Shown here: positions 38,646 to 47,353 of the stretch, piece after piece
Numbering within the stretch: the first letter of the stretch is position 1
Layout of the letters: the number at the start of each line of letters is the position of its first letter
Source of the DNA: DASRBO01 sp035653595
Lineage (GTDB): Bacteria; Actinomycetota; Acidimicrobiia; Acidimicrobiales; JAJPHE01
Direction of reading: 5' to 3'
NCBI GenBank assembly: GCA_035653595.1
Contig: DASRBO010000136.1
Coordinates: forward strand, 1 to 50,623
Length of the DNA: 50,623 bases
Notes under the pieces: generated by a model
What the model saw: the letters and a program-made list of their open reading frames with translations, nothing else
Database searches by the model: none
Told to the model about the DNA's origin: nothing
Translations under genes and position numbers: made by a program

Positions 38646-39659
38646 TCAGGCGGCGCCTTTGAGGGCCGCCACGGTCTCGGACCAGCGGGCCGGATCGCGC
38701 TGGTAGGGGGCGTAGAAGCTGAGCCGGTCGACGATGTCGGCGTAGCGCCGGCGCAACTCGGCCGGAACCCGGTCGGGCTCGCCGACCACGGCGAAGGCGT
38801 TGAGGACGTCGTCGTCGATCAGAGTCCCCATCTCGACCCACTTGCCCTGCTTGGAGAGGGTGTTCAGCTCGGTCTGAAGCTCGCCCCAGCCATGGATCTC
38901 GAGCACGCCGCGGTAGGCGGGGGTGGAGCCGTAGAAGGCGATCTGGCGCCGCACGGCGTCGGCGGCCTGCTCCATCGACTCGGCGCTGTCCCCGGTCACC
39001 ACGAAGCCGGGGTAGGAAACCTGGAACTCGGAGCGGGACCGGCCGGCCCGGTCGAGGCCTCGCTGAACCGCCGGCAGGGTGACGTCCCGCAGGTAGCGCT
39101 CGGTGGTGAAGCCGTGGATGAGGATGCCCTCGGCCACCTCACCGGCCACCTCGGCCATGCGCTCGCCCACCGCCGCCAGAAAGACCTTGGGGGCGCCGTG
39201 GGGGTTGGGACCGGGGCTGAAGAACGGCGTCATGAGGGTGTGGGTGTAGAAGTCGCCCCGGAAGTCGAGCTTGGTGCCGTTGTTCCAGCAGTCCCAGATG
39301 GCCCGCATGGCGAGGATCAGCTCCCGCATCCGGGCGGCCGGATGCGACCAGGGCATGCTGTAGCGCTTCTCGATGTGGGCCTTGATCTGGGAGCCGAGGC
39401 CCAGCATGAAGCGCCCCGAGGAGTAGGCCTGCAGGTCGTTGGCCATGGTGGCCAGGTCCATGGGGTTGCGGGCGAAGGCGACGGCGATGGCGGTGCCGAT
39501 GCCGATGCGCTGGCTGTGCTCGGCCGCCAGCACCAGTGGCAGGAACGGGTCGTGCCCCGTCTCGGCCGACCAGACCCCGTCGTAGCCGGCCGCCTCGGAG
39601 TTGGCGACGGCGGCGGGGACGTCGGACAGCCGGGTGGGCACGGCACCGTCTACCAGCAT
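38646..39659 (-). CDS. F420-dependent LLM-class oxidoreductase (TIGR03617-like)
   Basis: 337-residue luciferase-like TIM barrel. Diagnostic segments are VPAAVANSEAAGYDGVWSAETGHDPFLP cut into strand and helix, RIGIGTAIAVAFARNPMDLA, GRFMLGLGSQIKAHIEKRYSMPW and KVFLAAVGERMAEVAGEVAEG. Members of this subgroup are found almost only in F420-producing actinobacteria. ATG 39659 has AAGGAG 6-7 nt upstream. It is the last gene of a three-gene minus operon with a PAC2 protein (12-nt gap) and a phosphotransferase-like protein (5-nt gap). The reaction is unknown. Confidence 0.92.
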   Translation of the reverse strand: MLVDGAVPTRLSDVPAAVANSEAAGYDGVWSAETGHDPFLPLVLAAEHSQRIGIGTAIAVAFARNPMDLATMANDLQAYSSGRFMLGLGSQIKAHIEKRYSMPWSHPAARMRELILAMRAIWDCWNNGTKLDFRGDFYTHTLMTPFFSPGPNPHGAPKVFLAAVGERMAEVAGEVAEGILIHGFTTERYLRDVTLPAVQRGLDRAGRSRSEFQVSYPGFVVTGDSAESMEQAADAVRRQIAFYGSTPAYRGVLEIHGWGELQTELNTLSKQGKWVEMGTLIDDDVLNAFAVVGEPDRVPAELRRRYADIVDRLSFYAPYQRDPARWSETVAALKGAA

Positions 39660-39671
39660 GGCTTGCTCCTT

Positions 39672-40532
39672 TCAGCCCTCTCCTCGGAGGAACCGCTCGA
39701 GCTCGGCGGCGATCTCGTCGCCGGAGGGGATCTCGCCGAGCTGCAGGGGATTGCCCTCGGTGGTGTCCAGCTGGTGTTCCAGCTTCCGGACCATCTCCTG
39801 GTGCTCGGTGCTGTTGGAGATCAGCGCGTCCACCCGCTGGATGGCCAGATCGGCCGCCCCCTGCAGGGCGGTGGTGTCCACCGTCAGGCCGGCCGTGCTG
39901 GCCAGACCGGCGAGCAGGGCCACCGAGGCGGCGGGGTAGGGGAGGCCGGCGACGTAGTGAGGCACCCGGGCCCACAGGCCGATGGCCGGTATGCCGGCTG
40001 CCGCCAGGCTCTGCTCCAGGGCGGCCTGGATGCCGGCCGGCACCTGGATGGAGCCGGGCACGAAGCCGATCCCCGCCGCCAGGCTCTCGTCGCTGGCGGT
40101 GGCGGCGAGGCGGACGGCCCTGGTGTGGGGGGCAGGGGCGGGGAAGGCGCCCAGGCCGACGGCCAGGCGCACGCCGAGCTCCACGCACAGCTCGGTCACC
40201 TCGGCGCAGAAGGCCCGCCAGCGGAAGTCGGGTTCCGGCCCGGCCAGGAACAGGACGTCGTTGCCTGCGCCGTCGGTCCCCAGGGCCATGGAGATCTCCC
40301 GCCAGGTGAGGCCCCGGTGCTGGCCGTTCTCGATGTGCAGTATCGGCCGGCGGGCCCGCATGTCGAGCAGCTCCTCGCCGTCGAAGGTGGCCACCGGCTC
40401 GGTGTCGTTCGCCTCGAGCAGGGCGGCCAGGGCGGTCGTGCCGCCGAGGCCGGCATCCACCCAGCCCTCGAGGTGCATGACGAGGACCGGCTGGCGCGGA
40501 GGGCGGAACTCGAAGCGCTGGTGCAGTGCCAC
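39672..40532 (-). CDS. PAC2 family protein
   Basis: 286 residues of the PAC2 (proteasome assembly chaperone 2-like) family, widespread in actinobacteria and archaea. Recognised segments are PVLVMHLEGWVDAGLGGTTAL, FDGEELLDMRARRPILHIENG, DVLFLAGPEPDFRWRAF, an active-site-like GLGAFPAPAPHTRA, and the GLWARVPHYVAGLPYP region. A helical C-terminal tail (TEHQEMVRKLEHQLD...LERFLRG) follows. In actinobacteria the function is not settled; a link to proteasome assembly has been proposed from homology only. The GTG start lies 5 nt after the upstream kinase-like gene's stop. It is co-transcribed with the F420 oxidoreductase downstream. Confidence 0.92.
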   Translation of the reverse strand: MALHQRFEFRPPRQPVLVMHLEGWVDAGLGGTTALAALLEANDTEPVATFDGEELLDMRARRPILHIENGQHRGLTWREISMALGTDGAGNDVLFLAGPEPDFRWRAFCAEVTELCVELGVRLAVGLGAFPAPAPHTRAVRLAATASDESLAAGIGFVPGSIQVPAGIQAALEQSLAAAGIPAIGLWARVPHYVAGLPYPAASVALLAGLASTAGLTVDTTALQGAADLAIQRVDALISNSTEHQEMVRKLEHQLDTTEGNPLQLGEIPSGDEIAAELERFLRGEG

Positions 40533-40537
40533 AGGCT

Positions 40538-41569
40538 CTACAGGGAGGCGGCGGACTGGCGAGCCAGCTCGGCCAGCGCCTCGACCTGCTGGCCGAATCC
40601 CTCGAAGCCCGACCGGTCGCCCCCCATGGCACCGCCCTCGTAGCGGGCATAGACGCCCTCGAGGATGCAGGCCAGCTTCCAGTAGCCGAAGGCGACGTAG
40701 AACGGGAGCTCGGACAGATCCCTGCCCGAGGTGGCGGCGTAACGATCCGCCATGTCGGACCGCCGCAGGAAGCCGGGCAGGGCGGTGGGGGCGAGGTTGC
40801 CCAGAGCCGAGGTGGAGTCGTCCGGGTCGGTCCAGTACACCATCAGCAGGCCCACGTCGGCCATGGGGTCGCCCAGGGTGCAGATCTCCCAGTCCAGCAC
40901 GGCCCGCACCCGGCCGTCCTCGCCCAACATGGTGTTGTCGAGGCGGTAGTCGCCGTGGACTATCGCCGCCGGGCCCTGAGCGGGGATGCGGGCGGCCAGG
41001 AAGTCGTGGACCTCGTCGACCGCCTTGACCTGCCGGTCCCGCCCCTCGATGGACTGGCGGAACTGCCCGTACCAGCGCTTGAGCTGGCGCTCGATGTAGC
41101 CGTCCTTGCGGCCGAGGTCTCCGAGGCCGACGGCGTCGACGTCCACGGCATGGATGGCCGCCATGACGTCGACCAGATCCTCGCTGGCGGTGCGCCGGGC
41201 CTGCTCGTCGAGGACCTTCTCGGCTGTCGCCTGGTCGCGCACGATGTGGCCCTCGACGTGGCCCATCACGTAGAAGGGCCGCCCGTTGACCGACTCGTCG
41301 TCGCAGTAGCCGAGGGCGGGCGCCACCGGAACCGGGGTCGGACCGAGGGCCGAGATGATTCGGTGCTCGCGGCCCATGTCATGGGCCGTGGGCAGCACGT
41401 GGCTGATCGGCGGCCGCCGCAGCACGTAGTGCCGGCCGGCGGAGTCGGTGACCTTGAAGGTGAGGTTGGACCGTCCGCCGGCGATCAGCTCGTAGCTGAA
41501 CGGGCCCCTGGCACCGGCAATGTTGGCCTCCAGCCAGGCGCCTACCCTGGGCTCGTCGATCCCCTCCAT
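40538..41569 (-). CDS. Phosphotransferase family protein (aminoglycoside-kinase fold, ACAD10/11-like)
   Basis: 343 residues with the APH/choline-kinase fold. The N-lobe has GGRSNLTFKV and YVLRRPPI; the catalytic loop is VHGDYRLDNTML (His205, Asp207), and the metal-binding Asp is in VLDWEICTLGDPMADVG (D226). This subgroup is near the kinase domain of ACAD10/11 and occurs often in actinobacteria together with acyl-CoA metabolism genes; hydroxyacyl-CoA phosphorylation is known for the animal relatives. Here no acyl-CoA dehydrogenase is near. ATG 41569 follows a TACGGT -10 hexamer (41583-41578) by 8 nt and has no SD, so it is leaderless. First gene of a three-gene operon. Confidence 0.92.
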   Translation of the reverse strand: MEGIDEPRVGAWLEANIAGARGPFSYELIAGGRSNLTFKVTDSAGRHYVLRRPPISHVLPTAHDMGREHRIISALGPTPVPVAPALGYCDDESVNGRPFYVMGHVEGHIVRDQATAEKVLDEQARRTASEDLVDVMAAIHAVDVDAVGLGDLGRKDGYIERQLKRWYGQFRQSIEGRDRQVKAVDEVHDFLAARIPAQGPAAIVHGDYRLDNTMLGEDGRVRAVLDWEICTLGDPMADVGLLMVYWTDPDDSTSALGNLAPTALPGFLRRSDMADRYAATSGRDLSELPFYVAFGYWKLACILEGVYARYEGGAMGGDRSGFEGFGQQVEALAELARQSAASL

Positions 41570-41577
41570 GGCCGGGA

Positions 41578-41604
41578 ACCGTAGACGCCCGGGCCGGGTA
41601 TCGT
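41578..41604. promoter_or_regulatory. Compact divergent leaderless promoter pair
   Basis: Minus: TACGGT at 41583-41578, 8 nt before the ATG of the kinase-like gene. Plus: TATCGT at 41599-41604, 7 nt before GTG 41612 of the thioredoxin-like gene. The two coding regions are only 42 nt apart, so the promoters' upstream parts must overlap each other's genes. Confidence 0.6.
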
Positions 41605-41611
41605 CCTCTGC

Positions 41612-42334
41612 GTGGCTGGTCCCGGCGTCATCGACGTAACCGACGCCACCTTCGAGCAGGAGGTCCTCCTCCGCTCCGACGAGGTGCCGGTGGTGGTCGA
41701 CCTGTGGGCCCCGTGGTGCGGTCCGTGCAAGACCCTCGGGCCCATCCTCGAGCGGGTCGTGGGGGCGACCGACGGGGCGGTGCGGCTGGCCAAGGTCAAC
41801 GTGGACGACAACCCCAACGTGGCCGCCGCCTTCCGGGTTCAGTCGATACCGGCGGTCTACGCCCTGCGCAACCGCCAGGTCGTGGACAGCTTCATCGGCG
41901 CCCTGCCCGAGCCGGCGGTGGCGGCGTGGGTGGCCAAGCTGGCCCCGGCGCCGAGCGAGGCCGACATGCTGGTGCAGGCGGGCGACGAAGCCTCGCTGCG
42001 GCGGGCCCTCGAGCTGGAGCCCGACCACCCCGGCGGGGTGGTGGCCCTGGCCGAGCTGCTGGTCGGCCGGGGCGAGACCGAGGATGCCCTCAACCTGTTG
42101 GCGCGGGTGCCGGAGACGGCCGAGGTGCGGCGGGTGGCTGCCCTGGCCCGCCTGGGGGGCCAGGCCGAGCTCCCCTCCAACGACGGGCTCGAGTCACGCA
42201 TCGAGACGCTCCTGGACCGGGTCAAGGACGACGACGCCGCCCGCCAGGAGGTGGTCGACCTCCTCGAGGCCCTGGGTCCCGAGGACCCCCGCACGGCGCG
42301 CTACCGCCGGGCACTGACCGCCCGGCTGTTCTGA
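41612..42334 (+). CDS. Thioredoxin-domain co-chaperone with TPR tail (CnoX/YbbN-like)
   Basis: 240 residues. Residues 1-110 form a thioredoxin fold with an intact WCGPC redox site (Cys36, Cys39) and the cis-Pro in QSIPAVYAL. Residues about 115-240 are helical TPR-like repeats (LVQAGDEASLRRALELEPDHPGG..., LLVGRGETEDALNLLA). The combination matches CnoX/YbbN holdases that protect oxidised proteins and hand them to GroEL/DnaK. In E. coli the motif is SQHC and lacks activity, whereas here WCGPC could be an active disulfide reductase. Leaderless GTG start. The next gene is a FolP2-type protein 61 nt downstream. Confidence 0.92.
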   Translation: MAGPGVIDVTDATFEQEVLLRSDEVPVVVDLWAPWCGPCKTLGPILERVVGATDGAVRLAKVNVDDNPNVAAAFRVQSIPAVYALRNRQVVDSFIGALPEPAVAAWVAKLAPAPSEADMLVQAGDEASLRRALELEPDHPGGVVALAELLVGRGETEDALNLLARVPETAEVRRVAALARLGGQAELPSNDGLESRIETLLDRVKDDDAARQEVVDLLEALGPEDPRTARYRRALTARLF

Positions 42335-42395
42335 GGGTGGCGGTCGCCAAGGGTCGGGGGCGCTACGGCGTCGGTGCGGTCACCCCCGGCCCGAG

Positions 42396-43238
42396 GTGAG
42401 CGCCGTCGTCGAGTTCGGCGGACGCAGCTACGACCTGACCGAGCGGGCCCTGGTGATGGGGATCCTCAACCGCACCCCGGACTCCTTCTACGACAGGGGC
42501 GCCTACTTCGCCATGGATGCCTTCGTCGACCGGGCCGCCGGCCTGGTCGACGACGGGGCCGACATCCTCGACGTCGGAGGGGTAAAGGCCGGGCCGGGTC
42601 CCGAGGTCGGGCTGGAGGAGGAGCTGGACCGGGTGGTGCCCGCCGTCGGGGCCCTGCGCGACCGGTTCGACCGGCCGGTGTCGGTCGACACCTGGAACGC
42701 CACCGTGGCCGAGCACGCCTACAAGGCGGGAGCGGTGATCGGCAACGACATCTCCGGCTTCGCCGATCCCCGCTACCTCGAGGTGGCGTCGGCGGCGGGG
42801 GCGGCCGTGGTGGCCACCCACATCCGGCTGGCCCCGCGGGTGCCCGATCCGGAGCCGACCTACGGGGATCTGGTGGGCGAGGTGTGCGCCTTCCTGCGGG
42901 CCCGGGCGGAGGCGGCCGTGGCCGCAGGCATCCCGCCCCGGCGGGTGATGGTCGACGCCGGCCACGACCTCGGCAAGACCTGGCCGCAGTCCCTGCAGCT
43001 GCTGCGGGCCACCGACCGCCTGGCCGGCATGGGCTTCCCGGTCCTGCTGTCGGTGTCGAACAAGACCTTCCTGGGACGGCTGCTCGGGCTGGAGATCGAC
43101 CAACGGCGGGAGGCGTCGCTGGCCGCCGCCGCCCTGGGCATCGCCCGGGGGGCGGGCATCGTCCGGGTCCACGACGTCAAGGGCACAAGGCGGGTTCGGG
43201 ACACCATGGCGGCGCTACTGGGGTCGGGACGCCCATGA
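42396..43238 (+). CDS. folP2: Dihydropteroate synthase homologue, FolP2 type
   Basis: 280-residue TIM barrel of the pterin-binding family. It has the loop NRTPDSFYDRGAY, the D-loop DVGGVKAGPGPEV in place of the canonical DIGGESTRPG, SVDTWNATVAEHA, and a late K-G-T-R-R-V segment in the place of the pterin-site Lys/Arg. This set closely resembles mycobacterial FolP2, which does not replace the main DHPS in folate synthesis. The usual GESTRP catalytic loop is missing, so classic p-aminobenzoate condensation is doubtful. The GTG start is taken because upstream sequence shows no homology. The stop overlaps holA (ATGA). The window holds no other folate gene. Confidence 0.88.
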   Translation: MSAVVEFGGRSYDLTERALVMGILNRTPDSFYDRGAYFAMDAFVDRAAGLVDDGADILDVGGVKAGPGPEVGLEEELDRVVPAVGALRDRFDRPVSVDTWNATVAEHAYKAGAVIGNDISGFADPRYLEVASAAGAAVVATHIRLAPRVPDPEPTYGDLVGEVCAFLRARAEAAVAAGIPPRRVMVDAGHDLGKTWPQSLQLLRATDRLAGMGFPVLLSVSNKTFLGRLLGLEIDQRREASLAAAALGIARGAGIVRVHDVKGTRRVRDTMAALLGSGRP

Positions 43239-44233
43239 GCGAGGCCGTGGCCGTGTACCTGGTCCGGGGGGACGACCCGTCACTGGTGTCCCAGTCCCTG
43301 TCTGAGGTGATCGACTCCCTGCTGCCCGAGGAGGAGCGGGCGCTGGCCCTCGAGGACCTGAGCAGCGACGAGCCCGACGTGGGGGCGGTGATCGACGCCT
43401 GCCTGACCCCACCGTTCCTGGCCTCGCGCCGGGTGGTGGTGGTGCGTGAGATCGGCCGGCTGCGGGCCGAGGAGGTGAACCGCCTGGTCGCCTACATCGG
43501 CCAGCCGGCCGACACGACCAGCCTGGTGATGGGGGCGACCGGGGCGGTGCCCGCCCGCATGGTCGAGGCGGTGCGCAAGGTGGGCCACGTGGTGGACGCC
43601 TCCGTGCCCTCCGGCCGGGGACGGAGTCAGTGGCTGACCAACCGGTTGCGCCGGGCCCCGGTCCACCTGGATGCGCGGGCGGCCAACGCTCTGGGCGAGC
43701 ACCTGGGCGAGGATCTGGGCCGGCTGGAGGGGATCCTCGACGTGCTGGCCGCCGCCTACGGCCAGGGGGCCCGGGTCGGGCTGGAGGAGCTGGAGGACTT
43801 CCTCGGCACCGCCGGCGGGGTCGCCCCGTGGGAGCTGACCGACGCCATCGACGCCGGCAACGTGGCGGCGGCGTTGTCCGCCCTGGCCCGCCTGACCGGG
43901 GCCGGCCAGCGCCACCCCCTGGTGGTGCTGGCCACCCTCCACCGTCACTACGCCGCCATGCTCCGCCTCGACGGGGCCGGGGTCACCAGCGACGCCGAGG
44001 CCGCCCGGCTGCTCGGCATGAAGAGCAACTTCCCCGCAGGCAAGGCCCGGGCCCAGGGGGCCCGCCTGGGACGCGCCGGCATCGGGCGGGCCTTCGAGCT
44101 GCTGGGAGCGGCCGACCTCGATCTGCGGGGCGCGACCGGGGTGGGGGAGCAGACCGTGCTCGAGGTGCTGGTGGCCCGGCTGGCCCGCCTCGGCGGCGGC
44201 GCCGGCCGACGGAGGGTCAGGACCCGGCGCTGA
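43235..44233 (+). CDS. holA: DNA polymerase III delta subunit
   Basis: 332 residues, clamp-loader delta subunit that opens the beta sliding clamp. The N-terminal RecA-like domain starts VAVYLVRGDDPSLV; the region TPPFLASRRVVVVREIGRL carries the beta-binding segment. A central helical lid (GRSQWLTNRL, NALGEHLGEDLGRLEGILDVLAAAYG) and a C-terminal collar domain (TGAGQRHPLVVLATLHRHYAAMLRL, GMKSNFPAGKARAQG) follow, all typical of bacterial HolA. It overlaps the FolP2 gene by 4 nt (ATGA). Its 3' end overlaps the convergent rpsT gene by 17 nt, the conserved holA-rpsT neighbourhood in bacteria, which strengthens the call. Confidence 0.93.
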   Translation: MSEAVAVYLVRGDDPSLVSQSLSEVIDSLLPEEERALALEDLSSDEPDVGAVIDACLTPPFLASRRVVVVREIGRLRAEEVNRLVAYIGQPADTTSLVMGATGAVPARMVEAVRKVGHVVDASVPSGRGRSQWLTNRLRRAPVHLDARAANALGEHLGEDLGRLEGILDVLAAAYGQGARVGLEELEDFLGTAGGVAPWELTDAIDAGNVAAALSALARLTGAGQRHPLVVLATLHRHYAAMLRLDGAGVTSDAEAARLLGMKSNFPAGKARAQGARLGRAGIGRAFELLGAADLDLRGATGVGEQTVLEVLVARLARLGGGAGRRRVRTRR

Positions 44234-44504
44234 CCTCGGAGGAGGCGGTCAGGGCGGCGATGCGCCGCATCAGGCGGGACTTGCGGTTGGCCGCCTGGTT
44301 CTTGTGGATGATCCCCTTGGACGCCGCCTTGTCCAGCCGCTTGACCGCCAGCCGGAGCGCGTCGGTGCTCTCCTCGGCGCCGGTCTCCGCCGCCCGGACG
44401 GCGACCTTCACCCTGGTCTTGAGCTCGGAGCGCACCGTCTTGTTGCGCAGGTGCCTGCGCTCGTTCTGGCGGTTTCTCTTGATCTGCGACTTGATGTTGG
44501 CCAC
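44217..44504 (-). CDS. rpsT: 30S ribosomal protein bS20
   Basis: 95 residues, basic and helical, starting MANIKSQIKRNRQNERRHLRNK, with SELKTRVKVAV and KGIIHKNQAANRKSRLMRRI, the conserved bS20 signature; it binds 16S rRNA in the small subunit. The start is a GTG with GAGGA 8 nt upstream. A TAGAGT hexamer (44543-44538) would give a leader of about 27 nt, long enough for the known autoregulation of S20 synthesis. It converges on and overlaps holA by 17 nt. Confidence 0.98.
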   Translation of the reverse strand: MANIKSQIKRNRQNERRHLRNKTVRSELKTRVKVAVRAAETGAEESTDALRLAVKRLDKAASKGIIHKNQAANRKSRLMRRIAALTASSEVSAGS

Positions 44505-44537
44505 GAAGCGTCCTCGGCCCGGAAACGGAACCTGAGG

Positions 44538-44579
44538 ACTCTAGCAGGACGGGGTTGGAGCCCCGACTCCTCCTACAGT
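44538..44579. promoter_or_regulatory. Divergent promoter region: rpsT (minus) and hydroxyacid dehydrogenase (plus)
   Basis: TAGAGT at 44543-44538 on minus serves rpsT. TACAGT at 44574-44579 on plus lies 8 nt before GTG 44588 and suggests a leaderless transcript. Confidence 0.5.
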
Positions 44580-44587
44580 GTCGGGCC

Positions 44588-45508
44588 GTGCCCTCGCCCC
44601 GCATCGCCATCGGGCCGGTGAGCCCGGACTGGGCCGCGGCGGCGGTTCGTTCGGGCGGAGGGACGGTGGTGGAGCAGGCGGATCAGGCCGATGGGCTGGT
44701 GTGGCTCTCCCCCCGCCGGCCCCAGGACCTCGCCGAGGCCCTGGCCGGGGCCCCGTCGGTGCGGTGGGTGCAGCTCCCCCTGGCGGGCATCGAGGCCTTC
44801 GGCCGGGTCGGCCTCTTCGAGGACGGCCGGACCTACACCTGCGCCAAGGGCCTGTACTCCGAGCCGGTGGCCGAGCTGGCCCTGACCCTGGCCCTGGCCG
44901 GGCTGCGCGACGTCGTGCCGGCCGCCCGGGCCACTTCGTGGGGCCGGCCCTCCGGGCGCACCCTGTACGAGGCGGCCGTCACCATCGTGGGCGGGGGAGG
45001 CATCACCGGTGCCCTCCTCGACCTGCTGCGGCCGTGGCGGGTGACCACCACCGTGGTGCGCCAGCGCCCCGACCCGGTGGCGGGGGCGACCACCACCGTG
45101 GGTCCCGACCGCCTGCTCGAGTCCCTGGGCGGCGCCGACGTGGTGGTGCTGGCGCTGGCCCTGACCCCGGCCACCACCGGGCTCATCGGGGCGGCCGAGC
45201 TGGAGGCCATGAAGGCCGACGCCTGGCTGGTGAACGTGGCCCGCGGGCCTCATGTCCGCACCGAGGAGCTGGTCAAGGCGCTGGAGGCGGGGGTGATCGG
45301 CGGCGCCGCCCTCGACGTCACCGACCCCGAGCCCCTGCCGGAGGGCCACCCGCTCTGGAGCCTGCCCAACTGCATCATCACCCCGCACACCGCCAACACC
45401 CCCGAGATGTCCGTCGCCCCCCTCATCGAGCGGATCACCGACAACGTGGCTCGCTTCGGGGAGGGCCTGCCCCTCGCCGGCCAGGTCGACCCCGACCTGG
45501 GGTACTGA
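44588..45508 (+). CDS. D-isomer-specific 2-hydroxyacid dehydrogenase family protein
   Basis: 306-residue NAD(P)-dependent dehydrogenase. The Rossmann domain has VTIVGGGGITGALLDLL (a GxGxxG-like glycine loop), VVVLALALTPATTGLI, and the catalytic residues in order: Arg in VNVARGPHV, Glu in DPEPLPEGHPLW, and His in ITPHTANTPEM. It reduces or oxidises a 2-hydroxy/2-keto acid; the substrate is unknown. The GTG at 44588 follows TACAGT by 8 nt. A longer start at 44555 would overlap the promoter and is rejected. The protein is shorter than most relatives at the N-terminus, where the substrate-binding lobe (about residues 1-95) is compact. The next gene, lepA, starts 55 nt later. Confidence 0.93.
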   Translation: MPSPRIAIGPVSPDWAAAAVRSGGGTVVEQADQADGLVWLSPRRPQDLAEALAGAPSVRWVQLPLAGIEAFGRVGLFEDGRTYTCAKGLYSEPVAELALTLALAGLRDVVPAARATSWGRPSGRTLYEAAVTIVGGGGITGALLDLLRPWRVTTTVVRQRPDPVAGATTTVGPDRLLESLGGADVVVLALALTPATTGLIGAAELEAMKADAWLVNVARGPHVRTEELVKALEAGVIGGAALDVTDPEPLPEGHPLWSLPNCIITPHTANTPEMSVAPLIERITDNVARFGEGLPLAGQVDPDLGY

Positions 45509-45563
45509 GCCGGCCGCCGCCTGGCGGGTGGGCCCAGCCGCTTCGGCGAGAATGGTGGGGACC

Positions 45564-47345
45564 ATGCAGTCCGCCATCCGCAACCTGTCGATCATCGCCC
45601 ACATCGACCACGGCAAGTCGACCCTGTCCGACCGCATCCTCGAGCTGACCGGGGCCGTCGATCCGCGCGAGATGCGGGAGCAGTACCTCGACTCCATGGA
45701 CATCGAGCGGGAGCGGGGCATCACCATCAAGGCCCAGAACGTCCGGGTCACCTGGCGGGACCACGTCCTGCACCTGATCGACACCCCCGGCCATGTCGAC
45801 TTCGGCTACGAGGTGAGCCGCAGCCTCGCCGCCTGCGAAGGCGTGGTCCTCCTGGTCGACGCCTCCCAGGGGATCGAGGCCCAGACCCTGGCCAACTGCT
45901 ACCTGGCCCTCGATCACGACCTCGAGATAGTGGCCGCCCTGAACAAGATCGACCTGCCCGCCGCCGAGCCCGATCGGCACGCGGCGGAGATCGAGCAGGT
46001 GCTCGGCATACCGGCGGACCAGATCCTGCGCATCTCGGCCAAGACCGGCGAAGGGGTACCCGATCTGCTCGACGCCGTGGTGGCCCGCATTCCCCCGCCC
46101 ACCGGGGATCCCGATGCCGCGCTGGCGGCGCTCATCTTCGACTCCTACTACGACCAGTACCGCGGGGTGGTGAGCTCGGTGCGGGTCATGAACGGGACCC
46201 TCGTCGCCGGGGCCCGCCTCCGCTTCATGCAGGCCCGCATCAACCGCGAGGTGGAGGAGATCGGGGTGCGCACCCCCGCCCCCCGACCGGTGGCACAGCT
46301 CGGCCCGGGCGAGGTCGGCTACCTGATCGCCGGCATCAAGGACGTGGGCGAGGCCCGGTCCGGCGAGACGGTGACCGAGGCGGGACGCCCGGTCGCCGAG
46401 CCGCTGCCGGGCTACCTCGACCCCAAGCCCATGGTGTTCTGCGGCCTCTACCCGGTGGAGGGGGACGAGTTCTCCGACCTGCGCGAGGCGCTGGAGAAGC
46501 TCAAGCTCAACGACGCCAGCTTCACCTACGAGCCGGAGACCTCGGGCGCCCTCGGCTTCGGCTTCCGGTGCGGCTTCCTCGGGCTGCTGCACATGGAGAT
46601 CGTGCGCGAGCGGCTGGAGCGCGAGTTCGACCTCAGCCTCATCGCCACCGCCCCGTCGGTCGCCTACCAGGCCCACCTCGTCGACGGCGAGGTGGTCGAG
46701 GTGGACAACCCTTCGGTCCTGCCGACCACCAACCAGATCGAGCGCATCGAGGAGCCGTTCCTCACCGCCACCATCCTTCTGCCGGTCGAGTACACCGGCA
46801 CGGTCATGGAGCTCTGCCAGGGGCGGCGGGGCGAGATGGTCAAGATGGAGTACCTGTCCCCCGAGCGGGTGGAGCTGGTCTACCGGATCCCCCTCGGCGA
46901 GGTGGTCATGGACTTCTTCGACCAGCTCAAGAGCCGGACCAAGGGCTATGCCAGCCTCGACTACGAGCCGGCCGGCTACGAGGCCTCGGACCTGGTCAAG
47001 ATCGACGTGCTGCTCAACGGGGTCCCGGTCGACGCCTTCTCGACCATCATCCACCGGACCAAGTCCTTCGACTACGGGCGGCGCATGACCGAGAAGTTGC
47101 GGGAGCTCATCCCCCGTCAGCTCTTCGACGTCCCCATCCAGGCCGCCATCGGCGGGCGGATCATCGCCCGCGAGACGGTCAAGGCCAAGCGCAAGGACGT
47201 GCTGGCCAAGTGCTACGGCGGGGACATCACCCGCAAGCGCAAGCTGCTCGAGCGCCAGAAGGAGGGCAAGCGGCGCATGAAGTCCATCGGCCGGGTGGAG
47301 GTGCCCCAGGAGGCCTTCATCTCCGCCCTCCGACTCGACGACTGA
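45564..47345 (+). CDS. lepA: Elongation factor 4 (LepA) GTPase
   Basis: 593-residue translational GTPase that binds ribosomes and promotes back-translocation/biogenesis. G1 is AHIDHGKST, switch I/G2 holds MDIERERGITIKAQ, G3 is DTPGHVDF and G4 is NKIDLP. The LepA-specific C-terminal domain (KRKDVLAKCYGGDITRKRKLLERQ and MKSIGRVEVPQEAF) is complete. ATG 45564 (MQSAIRNLSII) is preferred over upstream in-frame starts because homology begins there; GGTGGGG lies just upstream, and GAGAAT may be the -10. The lepA/holA/rpsT cluster is conserved. The next gene converges with only 8 nt between. Confidence 0.98.
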   Translation: MQSAIRNLSIIAHIDHGKSTLSDRILELTGAVDPREMREQYLDSMDIERERGITIKAQNVRVTWRDHVLHLIDTPGHVDFGYEVSRSLAACEGVVLLVDASQGIEAQTLANCYLALDHDLEIVAALNKIDLPAAEPDRHAAEIEQVLGIPADQILRISAKTGEGVPDLLDAVVARIPPPTGDPDAALAALIFDSYYDQYRGVVSSVRVMNGTLVAGARLRFMQARINREVEEIGVRTPAPRPVAQLGPGEVGYLIAGIKDVGEARSGETVTEAGRPVAEPLPGYLDPKPMVFCGLYPVEGDEFSDLREALEKLKLNDASFTYEPETSGALGFGFRCGFLGLLHMEIVRERLEREFDLSLIATAPSVAYQAHLVDGEVVEVDNPSVLPTTNQIERIEEPFLTATILLPVEYTGTVMELCQGRRGEMVKMEYLSPERVELVYRIPLGEVVMDFFDQLKSRTKGYASLDYEPAGYEASDLVKIDVLLNGVPVDAFSTIIHRTKSFDYGRRMTEKLRELIPRQLFDVPIQAAIGGRIIARETVKAKRKDVLAKCYGGDITRKRKLLERQKEGKRRMKSIGRVEVPQEAFISALRLDD

Positions 47346-47353
47346 GCCGGGGC

